In this document: one piece after another, positions 1 to 10,340 of the stretch | Position numbering within the stretch: the stretch's first letter is position 1 | How the letters are laid out: every line of letters starts with the position of its first letter | Source of the DNA: Dryomyza anilis | Taxonomy: Eukaryota > Arthropoda > Insecta > Diptera > Dryomyzidae | Assembly (NCBI GenBank): GCA_951804985.1 | Contig: OX638131.1 | Span: 86,812,349 to 86,876,348 of the forward strand | Length of the DNA stretch: 64,000 nt | Direction of reading: 5' to 3' | The notes under the pieces: generated by a model | Database searches by the model: none | The model's input: only the letters and a program-made list of their open reading frames with translations | Told to the model about the DNA's origin: nothing | Program-made: the position numbers and the translations under genes

Positions 1-750
1 ATCACAAGTTCGGCGGCTCACACGCAAAAGCGTAAACGTGAACTAAGTTTGTGTAGCACCGATGGACGAAAATGGAAAAAAAATGATCAGAGTCCGTGAA
101 CAACGGGCAACGTGCACATCAATTAATGAACCTGTCGCTTGCGTCGCCAATGTGTGTAAATTTGTCGCCAACGCGCATTTTTCTCAGGCACGTTTTTGGC
201 TGATGGAAAGTGGTGGACGACGGTGATGATGATGATGACGATCGTGAGTGTAGCAGTCGGCACTAAAGTGGTTGCGTTTTTTGATTGCAAAGGAAATTGA
301 GTTGCGATCGAAAACTGCAAAGTATTTTAAAAGACAGAAATTAATTTAAATTCTCAATTCGAACGTGCTGTGATGCGCAGAAGAACTACGATATTGATTT
401 AATTTTCAAATGATTAACAGGGTCTCAACGTTCGACAATCATATTTAAAAGAGTCAAAATGAATTCATGGTTTCATTCCTATATTTCCATATTCAAAATA
501 AAAAATGGTATTTCAAAAATGTCGCTTGAGTTTGTTTCCGAATTCGAAGTGAGATTATCTGGAATCATACGATAATCAAGATAGGATTTTTTACATAACA
601 ATCTCCAGATAATTATTTTCAATTATTGACAGACAGTTATATGTACAATAGGTCGTCCCTAAAATGAAAGCTTACCTCGTAAAAGGGTCAGAAACAAAGA
701 TAATATAAAGAGTTTTTCAATAAGAGGGCTACAAAAGTTTCCAAGGGTTT
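1..750. other. AT-rich sequence, no gene seen
   Basis: No repeat or coding signal that I can support. A short GATGATGATGATG run is at about 223-240. The 65-codon minus-strand frame at 123-320 has no recognisable domain. Confidence 0.5.
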
Positions 751-754
751 CAAG

Positions 755-888
755 GACATTTCTCTTCAGTAAGGTTTGTCATTTCATGATGGAAAGATAT
801 ACGAGCCAACAACGAGTCGAAATTATTAAAATTCGAATTCGTATATCTTTCCATCATGAAATGGCAAACCTTACTGAAGAGAAATGTC
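755..888. repeat. 50 bp inverted repeat (fold-back) from the start of a mariner-like element
   Basis: Bases 755-804 and 839-888 are reverse complements with one mismatch (a/g in the TGTCATTTC stretch), separated by a 34-base spacer. Each arm, read inward on its own strand, contains the same ATGATGGAAAGATATACGA start of an open frame. The structure is therefore a head-to-head duplication of the beginning of one coding sequence. A transcript across it could form a long hairpin. Confidence 0.9.
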
Positions 889-1094
889 AAAATAACGGCA
901 AGAAATATGGCGTCGTTTGCTGTCCCTGTCGCTCTACTTTTGTAGCGTCCCTGTTAAAAAACCCTTTATTTTTTGAGCCAGCTAAAAATCGCCAAAATCG
1001 TTTTTTTTCGTCGTATCTTCTTTATTCGATTTCCGATCTTCAAGTTTTATATATCATTGGAAAGGTCTCTGGGGTTAGAAGTTTGAAAAACTGA
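786..1094 (+). pseudogene. Fragment of mariner-like transposase N-terminus
   Basis: The frame opens with MMERYTSQQRVEIIKI, which resembles the helix-turn-helix start (ERY-x-x-x-QRVEI) seen in some insect mariner-type transposases. That similarity is from memory and has not been searched. After about 16 residues the frame runs into the antisense copy of the same segment (the right arm of the fold-back at 839-888) and the rest has no recognisable domain. No catalytic triad follows. This is a relic, not a working gene. Confidence 0.5.
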
Positions 1095-1570
1095 AGTCAG
1101 TTGATAAAAGTTACCTCGGAGGTCAATTAAACCTTTGAGACAAACATGTTAACCATCGAGATCTTTCCAACAATATATACGTTACGACGAAAAAAATATT
1201 AATGTTGCTTTATTCTAAAATTGCTGTATTATAGTGACGCCTCCTCGATTTCCTCGATTTCACATCCTTGTTCCAGGTAATCTCTAAAGAATTACTGCGG
1301 ACAGTGATTAGTCTTCGGTAGAAACTAAATTCGACCACGAGTCTTTACAAGTCGCGTCAAATCATGTAGTTCTATTTTGCAGCTAAAAATTTAAGAAACT
1401 CGCAAAAACTCTCTCACACAGAAAATAATTCTTGTGTATCTTTCAAGTTTAATTGATTAACTGCCCGCCCATTAGTTGACCAGGTAACCCATTAGATTTC
1501 CCAAAATCAATAGTCCACAATTACTTCTGCTCTGCGTCGTTCATAAAAACTCTATGCTCTCCCAATGTCA
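889..1570. other. AT-rich sequence, nothing recognised
   Basis: Mixed sequence without a coding signal, repeat unit or terminal inverted repeat that I can identify. Confidence 0.4.
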
Positions 1571-2333
1571 CCGCTGCTCAGCTGTCACAATCGATCAAAA
1601 CATTACTTAAGCTCCAATCAAACAAATACAGAGATCGATCGTTCCTACATGCGGTCGATCGATCGCAGCGATTGATCGAATTGTAGTCACACTGGCGCAG
1701 CGATTGATCGCAGTCTCTGGCACTGCGATTGCAATTAAGCCGGTACAAGTGACACCTCAATGCGGTGCGGCGCTCTTGCGACTGCCATGTGGTTCTCCCT
1801 CGAACTGTCAACTGAGTGCAACGGAACGCAACAACAAACGAGGCCAGTTCGTGAAGTGATCGTGGTGTACCGCCGCATAGAGTCGCTCAACGCAATCGCA
1901 ACCGCCACCGTCTTGCATCATTCGCGCGTTCGCATTCACGGCGAGGTGTCAGTCTGGCGAAGTTCACTTCGCAAATTAAGAGAATTCACGTTGACAGAGT
2001 GACACATGCGAGTTGGCATTTGGAGGTGCATGTGTTGTTGGTTGGCGGCTGCGACTGCTGTTACCTCTCGGTAACTGGTGCGGTTTTGTACGGTACGTCA
2101 TGTCATTAGTTGCGATTGACAGCATAATGGCAACTGCGACGACGAGAGACACGACACAAAAACTCGCAATTCGTGATCTATTGTATTGTATGTGTTGTGT
2201 GATCCATCAGAGCGTTGCTTTGAGCAATTTGTTGCCATTTGTAGTTGACATTTTTTCCCATTTTCATGTGTGCACGACTCGCGAATGTTGCGATGGTGCT
2301 AATTTCATGCGATTATCATTGAAAGATTTTTGA
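1571..2333. other. GC-richer single-copy-like island with CGATCG cluster
   Basis: More complex than its surroundings. Between 1590 and 1720 there are many GATCG or CGATCG sites, and GCAGCGATTGATCG occurs twice about 33 bases apart (near 1664 and 1696). The open frames here (1578-1811 minus, 1760-2002 plus, 2013-2333 plus) show no domain and no clear splice structure. It may be regulatory or unique intergenic DNA. Confidence 0.4.
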
Positions 2334-2379
2334 TTATTCGGCTAGAAATCTATTGGAAGTGTGAGAAAACTTAATATTT

Positions 2380-3120
2380 TGGAAGATGTTCAATCTTTAG
2401 GCATACTTTGGCAGGCTCAAGGAAGTTTGGAAACACTTTGGAAGACTTTGCGTAGAAAAAGGCTTAAAAATTATCAAATGCTGCCCATTTTCTGTGATAA
2501 AATATAAAAATCTTCGAGAAAAATTTCATATTTCTGGAAAAAAAAAAACAGATATATAGATGATTTTGAAAAGTGTATAGAAGTTTGTCAAATTTTAAAG
2601 CCATATTTTGGCATTAGGCACAAAAAATATAGATTTTGAGACGTTGATACAAACTCCGTCTTTGTCTTAGAATCATGAGAAAACTGTTTCTAAATCTATT
2701 CGACTCAAATGCTATCATGTGAATAATTCGATTCATTGGCAGGAGATATGTCAACCGCTATAATTTGTACTTATAGACCGAAAAATCCTTTTTTCTCGAC
2801 CTCCTTTCAAATTTTTTGCAGGTTTTCTTTGCTGTTTATAAATATTTCGTCTAATGTTAATAATACTCCGGAAATTTAAAATTAAAATTCCACAAAATTG
2901 GATGACCTTTACCAGACAACGTTTTGGACTATCTCAGGGCAGTTTAGGAACATTTTACTGAAAGATTTCATGCAGACAATGGCGGAGTCTCTATTAAAAG
3001 CTGTCTGTTTTCGGTCCGTTCATAAAATCTTCCGCAAGAATCTTCCTTTAAAAAGCCATTGAATTTTATTATCTGCCATACAGTTCCCAAAAACTTATAT
3101 TTATCTTATTTGTGGAATTT
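2380..3120. repeat. Degenerate ~240 bp dispersed repeat, both orientations
   Basis: Shares its phrases with the 7.0-8.3 kb block: a TCAAGG-x-AGTTT-x-GGAACATTTT start, a CAGACAAAG-type segment, GCTGTCTGTTTTC and CCAAAATATGCC-like segments. About 2470-2680 reads in reverse and 2920-3120 reads forward. Units are strongly diverged, so boundaries are approximate. Confidence 0.65.
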
Positions 3121-3234
3121 TAAAGGCAGATATTCGTCATATAATGAACATGATTAGAAAAATGGATCTCGGGCACTGGATCAGCGTATTTCGACGATTG
3201 TCTCTTGGCTAAATGGAAGAAGATGAAAGAAGAT

Positions 3235-3590
3235 AGTCGTTTGTGTTTATATTTCGACCCACGAGATGCAGAGAAAGAAAGTTCACCCAGTGATCCGCTA
3301 TACACGAGTGGGTTCAAAGAGTAGATCGAAGGCAACCAGGTATTCGATACTTCCGCTTGCGACAAGATTAATTTTCACACTGCCTGATTATATTGTCGGT
3401 ATGGGTACCTTAATCTAGACCAGGGGATTGAAGAATGTTGGAAGGAAAGTGGGCATGTGGATAGGTGGGAAAAGAGAACCTCAAACTGATGGTCAAAGAA
3501 CGTGATATGGGAGTTGAACAATTGATGCTCATCAGCTGACAGTCACGCCCCTGACCTTGGATAACTCCGTCCTAATGCTAGATCTCTGGG
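3235..3590 (-). repeat. Dispersed repeat, third copy of the 8.4-9.2 kb family
   Basis: On the minus strand this reads in the same order as 8441-8769 and 8880-9225: GACGGAGTTA-type start, GCATCATCA-like segment, CTTTGACCATC, TTCCCACC, then a GCGGATC and CGCATCTCGTGG end. It is inverted relative to the neighbouring 2.9-3.1 kb repeat, whereas at 8.4 kb it is not, so one copy was rearranged. Confidence 0.7.
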
Positions 3591-3659
3591 GAGATTATTT
3601 CCAAACGACACCCACGAGGAGGATTTGGAATGAGGATTTGTATCAACCGACAGATAGCT

Positions 3660-3985
3660 ATGACAGGAATATGAAGTTTGTGGAACGCATAGCTGGTTAT
3701 CATATTTTCATAAATTTTTAAGATAGATTCTGGACTTATTTTGTAAACGGACAGAAAATTGGTATCTTTTGATGCAAAGTACGCTATGTCTGCTGAAAGT
3801 ATTTCGAGTTGAATTTACGACAAGCAGTCTGGCAAATTAACAATTTCAATATTTTGAGTATGGGCCGAAAAGGCAGTTTTTGATACAAACTCCACATTTT
3901 TAAATCAGGGACTAAACCCCATTGGAATATTAATTCTGCTTCTGGTTTCAAGATTTTGAAAATAGTGGTTCCGGTTCCCACACGG
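3660..3985 (-). repeat. Repeat fragments: ~240 bp unit (reverse) and piece of the 42.7 kb TIR element
   Basis: About 3700-3890 is a reverse-strand unit of the 240 bp family (GACAGAAAATTGGTATC, TTTTGATACAAACTCC). About 3893-3985 (GGGACTAAACCCCATT, then AAAATAGTGGTTCCGGTTCC) is the reverse complement, with divergence, of the interior of the element at 42704-43220. Confidence 0.6.
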
Positions 3986-4351
3986 AGATAACTAAAATTC
4001 TAAAACTCAAGTAAAATTCGGTGCGAATGAAAAATGGTAGAATTTGACTAATATCAATAAAATACTACTAAAATTCAAGAATTTATTAACTGAAGGTTAA
4101 GAAAGCAAATTACTTATTTGTCAAAAAAGTACACAAACTTTATTCTACTTGATTTTGAGCAGTTAATTTATTGATTATTAAAAACTAAACAGAACACGCA
4201 AAGTTGTTACTGTATTCTTCGCAAAAGGAACACGTGTTCAAGTATCTGCTGCTGTTTTCCTCGGTCTTTCTTTGTCTGCACTATTCGCTCATATGCTTTG
4301 TGTTGCAATGTCGCCATCTATTTGTTAGTGTGCATGTCTGTCTATTGAAAG

Positions 4352-4660
4352 TAATAATAATAATAGTTTGGCGCTACAGTCCTGTATAGAACTTCGGCCG
4401 AGCTCTCTCACCATTTTGAGCTGTGCGTGTTATATTTGTACTCAACGTGGTGGGACCTACAGTTTATTGCCGAATCCGAACGGCGGGTGAGAGATTTTCA
4501 TAGGCAATGGTTTTACTCTCGTAGGTTTGCCATTTACTGACGAGAGGTAGCGCGGTATAGAAAAATGTTTCTATGAAAAGAAAGGTCCCCAGTCCAGACT
4601 TGAACCGGGGACCTTTCGGCTCGCAGTTCAACGCACTAACCACTGAGCTACCGCGGTAAC
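4352..4660 (-). mobile_element. tRNA-derived SINE, nearly full length
   Basis: Read on the minus strand it begins ACCGCGGTAGCTCAGTGG and about 50 bases later has GGTTCAAGTCTGG. These match the A box (TRGCNNAGYNGG) and B box (GGTTCRANNCC, last base off) of RNA polymerase III promoters. The body runs about 300 bp and ends in an (ATT)n tail at 4352-4366. It cannot be a functional tRNA because the head does not close an acceptor stem. It is the only copy here that keeps the full tRNA-like head. Other copies: 25386-25576, 27623-27900, and a scrap at 16987-17050. Confidence 0.8.
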
Positions 4661-5219
4661 TAAGCCAAATTCTTCTAGATATTAAGACATTTTGTTCTTA
4701 GGTATCAAAAAAGTAACTAAGTACAATTTGTCTGGATAACCAGATGTTTTTTTTGTTAGGTATCAAAAAACTGCATGATATACAATGTTTGCATGTGTGT
4801 GTTTTCACGAATAGAACAACAAAGTACAGCCAGACAAGCAAGCGTCTGTGTATATATGAATGTTAAATATATAAAACATAAAAAAACAATTTTGGTATGG
4901 TTTCAGTACGCTAACAAACTAAGTATTCAAACAACAAGTCATTTAATATACAAAAATACATATAATAAAATACAGTAATAAATAATACAGTAACAAAATT
5001 CTAAATAAACATCAAATTACCTATATTTTTTATGTTAGCTTCGAAATAATTGCTTTTAGTTACTCTCAACATATCGACAGACAGCCACACGAACAAACAG
5101 ATGGCGCTGACAGACGGACAACGCAAACCAAATCACAATAGCGACATAGCAAGATCGAAAAAACAACAACTATACGAACACGTGCTCATTACATTTTTGG
5201 AAGAAAACAGCAATCTACA

Positions 5220-5390
5220 TTTTTGATACCTAAGAAATTAATAACTGAATTCAAGACTAATTCTACTTAGTTACTTTTTTGATACCTAAGAAATTAATAA
5301 CTGAATTCAAGAATAATTCTACTTAGTTCCTTTTTTGATACCTAAGGAATGAATAACTGAATTCAAGAATAATTCTAGTTAGTTACTTTT
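5220..5390 (+). repeat. Three ~56 bp tandem units
   Basis: TTTTGATACCTAAG recurs at about 5221, 5277 and 5333, each followed by GAATAACTGAATTCAAGA-like sequence and ending in TTAGTTAC. It lies in the right arm of the fold-back element. Confidence 0.85.
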
Positions 5391-5439
5391 TTGACAACTA
5401 AGTAAATCTTTTTCTTAAAATTAAGTATTTTTCTGTTTA

Positions 5440-5760
5440 GCTGTATATCACTCCGTATGCTTCTTGATTCCTTCTGGATTTTAGAACTTTTTTCCCTCCG
5501 TGAATCAAAAAAAAAATATATATATTTTTTTCAATTGCTTTCCGATTCCGGTTACAAACATCAAAAAAAATTCCGATTCCTTGTGGTCGTTGATAGGGAC
5601 TAAAACACCTTTGGAATATCGTTTCCGTTTCTTGTTCCAAGATTTTTAAAATAGCGGTTGAAATACGGTTTCAATTCCGGTTTCGGTTCCACATATTTTT
5701 TTTAAATAAGTTCCGACTCCAGTCCTTGCGGTTATTGTTTTAAACTGGCTAAGCCAACAA
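5440..5760 (-). repeat. Diverged copy of the 42.7 kb TIR element interior
   Basis: Phrases such as TTCCGGTTTCGGTTCC, GGGACTAAAACACC and AAGATTTTTAAAATAGCGGTT are reverse complements of CGGAACC-type segments, GGTTTAGTCCC and CACTATTTTAAAAATCTT in 42800-42990. No termini are visible, so this is a fragment. Confidence 0.6.
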
Positions 5761-5889
5761 TTTTGCCTCGATACAAAATTTCTGTAATTTTTCAGGACTA
5801 TTTTGGTCATATTTAAGCAAACGGAAGTTTTTATTAAAATCATCCGAAAAACTATCAAATCGGTCGTGTCGCCCACTTCTCATCACTTC

Positions 5890-6150
5890 TCACCACCTCT
5901 CATCACTTCTATATAACTCTTTAAATACCCATAACTCATTCGATTTTCAAGATATAGTTATAAAATTTAAAACCTATTATTAAAATTCACCGATAAAAAT
6001 GTATTTTAAAAATTGGCATAATCCAACCATATTTTTTTTTTTTTTACTAAAACGTTAATTTTTTAAAATTATAATTATGCCATTTTTTTAGACGTTTATA
6101 TTAAAAATAAATCTATAAAATAAAAATGCATTTTGCAGTAAAAAAAATAT
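5890..6150 (+). repeat. Diverged fragment of dispersed family with TACCCTACACC ends
   Basis: ATAACTCTTTA, GATATAGTTATAAAA and ATTCACCGATAAAAATGT correspond in order to 45760-45860 of the full-length copy at 45.4-46.3 kb. Confidence 0.6.
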
Positions 6151-6239
6151 ATGTCAGCTTTAACTAATTTATAATTCAAATATCACAAATGCTAAAACGC
6201 CAATTTTCGTCGTACTCCAACATCAATCATCCAATAATC

Positions 6240-7000
6240 TATGCACAAATCTATTCCATCATTATAATTTCCACCTTGTTTTTAGTGCTGCTTAATCAGA
6301 ATTAATTGAATTAATTCTCAATTAAATGCAAACAAAAAAAAAACTCTCCCACGAAATTAATTCAATTTTAGAGCGCAATTAACAACGTGCCTGTCAATTT
6401 CAATGGCACCAAGAATTGCTGAATGCATCAAAATAAATGCACAAATTACAATTTGCATGGCAATCAATAGAGCAATAAATGAATGCAACAAACACACACA
6501 ATCAACGCCTTAATCGCACCGCGAAGTTGTCGCCGCGATCGTTGTCTCCCCGCTCGAGCACCCACCAAGCACCTGCGGCATTAATGCACCTGGTTTTGAT
6601 CCATTCCGATCGGTTACTATCCGATTAGATCGGCGGCGGCGGTTGCAGCAGAAACCGCTGATTTGCATATAAAGTAAATATTTGCGCCGCGACTGGCGAC
6701 CATAAAACTGTCCGACAATTCATAAACGTCCAACTGATGACACGAATTTATTGATGGATTATAATAATTTTGCGTTCGCGCAGCTCTCGATTGTATTACG
6801 CGTTTAATACAAACATCAATCATGGCGATCGACTGAACGACCGATCGTGCAAATGGTTGCCAACTGTGTGTGATATAATACAAATTGTAATAAAACGACA
6901 TGTTTATTATCGATCGATACAGTTTTATATTTCGATCACTTTTATAATAATTTTAATTTTATGCAACGATAGTTCGAGAGTAGTAAAGTGTTTGAATTAT
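6240..7000. other. Single-copy-like island with CGATCG cluster
   Basis: Higher complexity and locally higher GC. Contains GCGATCG, CCGATCGG, GATCGGCGGCGGCGG, GGCGATCG, CCGATCG and TCGATCGATAC between 6530 and 6930. Minus frame 6617-6901 (94 codons) is open but has no recognisable domain. Possibly regulatory. Confidence 0.4.
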
Positions 7001-7009
7001 TCATTTTAA

Positions 7010-8400
7010 CGCATTTGGTAGAGCCCAAGATGGAATTTTTAGGCAGTCTCAGTGCAAATTTTGACAGGGTTAGGGCAGTTCAAAAACATTTTTTCGAAAG
7101 ATTTCGAACAGATAAAGGTCAATTTTCTTACAACAGCTGCCTATTTTCAGTCCGTTGCCAAAATATGCCGAAAATCTGACATTAAAATGTTATAACCCCC
7201 CCCAGAATTTTTTTTTTTTTGCAGGATTGAGGTAGTTTTAACATTTTTCGACATATTTCGAACTGACAAAAGCAGAGTTTGTATCATAAGCTGTCTGTCT
7301 GTTTTCTGACCCAAATGTGGCGTGAATCTGCCATAGAAATTCCACTAAAATTTATAACCTGCTATACACTTCCCAAAATACTCTATTTATCAGTCCTTTT
7401 GTCGGAAATATGCACGAAATATTCCAGAAAAATGCCAAAAATTGTAACTCGGGGCCCTGAGAAAATTTTCGGCAGGGTCAAGGCAGTTAAGAAACATTTT
7501 CTCGACTATTTCAAACAGACAAGACAAGACTTGTATCAAAAGATATTTTTTTTCTGCCCGTTCCCAAAATATGCCGTGAATCTGCCATAAAAATTCCACA
7601 AAGTTTTACAACCTGCTATACACTTCCCAAATTTTCTGGAAATATGCCCAAACAATTCCCAAATTTTCTGGAAATATGCCCAAAATATTCCTGAAAATTA
7701 TCAGACATTTTGTCTCGAGTTAGAAACATTTTTATCGAAAGATTTCAAGCAGACCAAGGTGGAGTTTGTATCAAAATCTTTCTGTTTTCTGACCGTTCCA
7801 AAAAAATTCCGAGAATCTGCCTTTAAAAATCAATAAAATTTGATAATCTGCAATACACTTCCAACAAATATCCATTTATCTGTGTGTTTTTCTAAAATAT
7901 GCCGCTAATATTTCAGAAAATGCCACACAGTTTAACTCAGAAGATTTTTGGCAGAGTCAAGGTAGTTTAGAGCCATTATATTAGAATATTTTGAACAACA
8001 TAAAATTTTATAATCTCCCGAAAATTCGAAATTTCTGTCATTTTACTAGAATATTTCTGGCATATTTCCAGCAAACATACAAATAGATGGAAAATTTTCG
8101 GAAGTGTATAGCAGGTTGTCAAATTTTGTCGAATTTAATTATCAAATTCACGGCATATTTTGGGTACTGGCAGAAAATAGATCGCTTGTGAGACAGACTC
8201 CGTCTTTCTCTGTTTACATTTGGACAAGATTTCCATTTCACATTGGATGTTTGTAGGTAGCGTCGCTGACAAAATATTTGTCAGTATTAAGGTAGTTTAG
8301 AAATATGGGTTGATAGATTAAAAGCAGACAAAGACGTAGTTTTTAAGTATGTTCTGCATATGTTCGTTTTTCGTTTTAAAAGTTTGATTTTTTTTTGTGA
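7010..8400 (+). repeat. Array of degenerate ~240 bp units
   Basis: The phrase AGGCAGTT or AGGTAGTTT followed by AACATTTT recurs near 7075, 7235, 7485, 7718, 7965 and 8290, usually 230-250 bases apart. Each is followed by a CAGACAAAG or CAGAGTTTGTATC segment, a TGTCTGTTTTCTGCCC segment, AAAATATGCC, and CTGCTATACACTTCCC. Around 8040-8230 the sequence reads in reverse. Any open frame here is incidental. Confidence 0.75.
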
Positions 8401-8440
8401 TGCTTATTGCTTCCACAAAACTGGAAATCACCTCTACAGA

Positions 8441-8769
8441 GTTTTATCCTAAAGACGGAGTTAGCCCAGGACAGGGGTGGGACTGTTGTTGATGTACATC
8501 ACTAGTTTAATCTCCATATCACGCTCTTTGACCATCGGATGGAGGTTCTTTTTTCCCAACTATCCATCTTTCCACTTTGCTTCCCATATTTTTCTATCGC
8601 ATGGGCTGAATTAAGTTTCTCGTGCCGAAAAGCTACCAGCCTGGGGGCCCAACTAGCCCGAAGGCATCGAATACATGGTCATCTCGATCTAACCCTTGAC
8701 ACCACCGTGTATAGCGGATCTCAGCGCGGGGGGATCTCTTTTCTCCGCATCTCGTGGTTCCAAAAATGA
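8441..8769 (+). repeat. Dispersed repeat, first of two adjacent copies
   Basis: About 330 bp from AGAGTTTTATCCTAAAGACG to CGCATCTCGTGGTTCC. It matches 8880-9225 in segment order. About 110 bases of unrelated sequence separate the two copies. Confidence 0.75.
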
Positions 8770-8879
8770 ATTATACAAAAAACAAAAACTTCCCCTCCTC
8801 CGAAGACGAACTTTTTACCACCAGACAGAGAATCTGTCTTTGACTCTCGTCAAAATTAGCTCAGTCAGTCGGAATGGAA

Positions 8880-9225
8880 ATAACATGCCCGGAGTTCTAT
8901 CCTTAGGACGGAGTTAGCCAGGAGAGGGAGCGGGACTGTTAGTTGATGCCCATCACTTGTTGAACTCCTAGATCATACTCTTTGCCCATTGGCTGGAGGT
9001 TTTCTTTTCCCACTTATCTATTTCCCACTTTCCTTCCCACATTTTTCTATACCCTAGGCTGGATCATCTTTTCCGTGCCGTCAGGGTGGTGGCCAGTATA
9101 AAAACTAGCCCTGTCGCAAGCAGAGGTATTAAATAGCTGGTCACCTTCCTTCCTATAACCCTTAATCACATCCATGTAGTCGCGGATCTCCTTTATACGC
9201 ATTTAGTGGGTCAAAAAATGAAAAA
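8880..9225 (+). repeat. Dispersed repeat, second adjacent copy
   Basis: From GAGTTCTATCCTTAGGACG through GGACTGTTAGTTGATGCCC, CTTTCCTTCCCACATTTTTC and GCGGATCTCC to GCATTTAGTGGGTC. Direct repeat of 8441-8769 with substitutions. No protein domain found in any frame. Confidence 0.75.
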
Positions 9226-9229
9226 CAAA

Positions 9230-9680
9230 AAATAAAACTGAGAAATTAAAATAAAAATAAGAGATTTTGCAATAATATTTGTTATAATCCGTAGTCGATA
9301 TCGGAATAATTTTAGTTTTGACCACATTGATTGTAAGCAGAAATAAGTACTTGGAATAAATTTACAAAAAAAACTTGCAGATATGTGCGAAACTAAATAA
9401 AAATGTGAATTTTTCCACGTTATTTCTCCAAATCGGGATATATACATATTTTATGACTACATTGATAGTGTTTAGGAATAAGTTAGTCTAAATGAAGAAT
9501 ATCGCCAGGTTTAATGAATATAAAATTATCAAAATATATATTCCACAAAATGAAATTTTTGAAATGAAATTTTATGAAATGCGGTATATTGGGGACGGTC
9601 CATACATTTTCGTATATGGAAATATCAAAAGATGGACATGATTCTCAATTTATTCAAATTTTAACATATTTATCAAACGT
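9230..9680. other. AT-rich sequence, nothing recognised
   Basis: A/T runs only. No termini, tandem unit or coding signal that I can support. Confidence 0.4.
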
Positions 9681-10340
9681 TTTGAGTTGTTGTTATATTT
9701 TTAAATGCTGTGTTGTAGTATTTTAGTTGGCAACCCTTACAATGCTGCGTAGTAAGTGCGATGCAAAGTGTAAAAAGTAGGCGACACAACTAGTTGTCTC
9801 TTGTGAACCACATGTAGTCATGAAGCACATTTCGCAAATTCTCACACAGCGAGTGATTGAATGCAGAAAATGCTGCGTTTTTTTTTTAGTTATTGTCACT
9901 TGACATTAACAACGCATGACAAATGCACGCGAAACGGCAGTGGGCCCAATTAATAAAATTTAAATATCAATTCAAATGGAGTAGAATTTATTTAAACTCC
10001 ATTAATTGCAAATTGGCAGTAAAATTATCAGTTAATAACAAAATGAGCACAACATTAAATCAAACAATTTGTAGTGATTTCTTAATTAATTTAAAAATAT
10101 TATATTTGACTGTGAATTTTCACCACTGTACACTTGACACAAATTACGCATCTAAGGCGTCAAATTGATTACATTGCGCCTGACAAGACAAGCACTTGTC
10201 GCATCGCGTAATTAAATGGATCTGCACTGTGTGTGAATCATTTTTGGACTCAATGTGCAATGCGTCTGACATTTGCAAATGACATTGACAGCAGACGAAA
10301 TGCGCTGGACGCATAGATAGATAGATTGATGAATGTGTGC
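9681..10340. other. Single-copy-like island
   Basis: Ordinary fly-like non-coding sequence with TTGACA, TGTGTGAAT and GCACTTGTCGCATCGCG segments. No exon with acceptor and donor can be supported. Confidence 0.35.

Larger units (their letters stand above)
4000..5430. mobile_element. Large fold-back element carrying a SINE
   Basis: The left arm (about 4040-4350) and right arm (about 5050-5425) are inverted relatives. Landmarks are TTGTCAAAAAAGTA at 4117 facing TACTTTTTTGACAACTAA at 5385, and GATGGCGCTGACAGAC at 5100 facing GTCTGTCTATTG at 4335. The right arm includes three tandem ~56 bp units (TTTTGATACCTAAG, about 5220-5385). The loop holds the SINE at 4352-4660. No coding capacity is evident. 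A relative of one arm lies at 62.9-63.7 kb. Confidence 0.65.

Noticed and set aside
4588..4658. Functional tRNA gene on the minus strand
   Set aside because: A and B boxes are present but the acceptor stem does not pair and the sequence continues into a ~300 bp body with an ATT tail found in other copies: a SINE.
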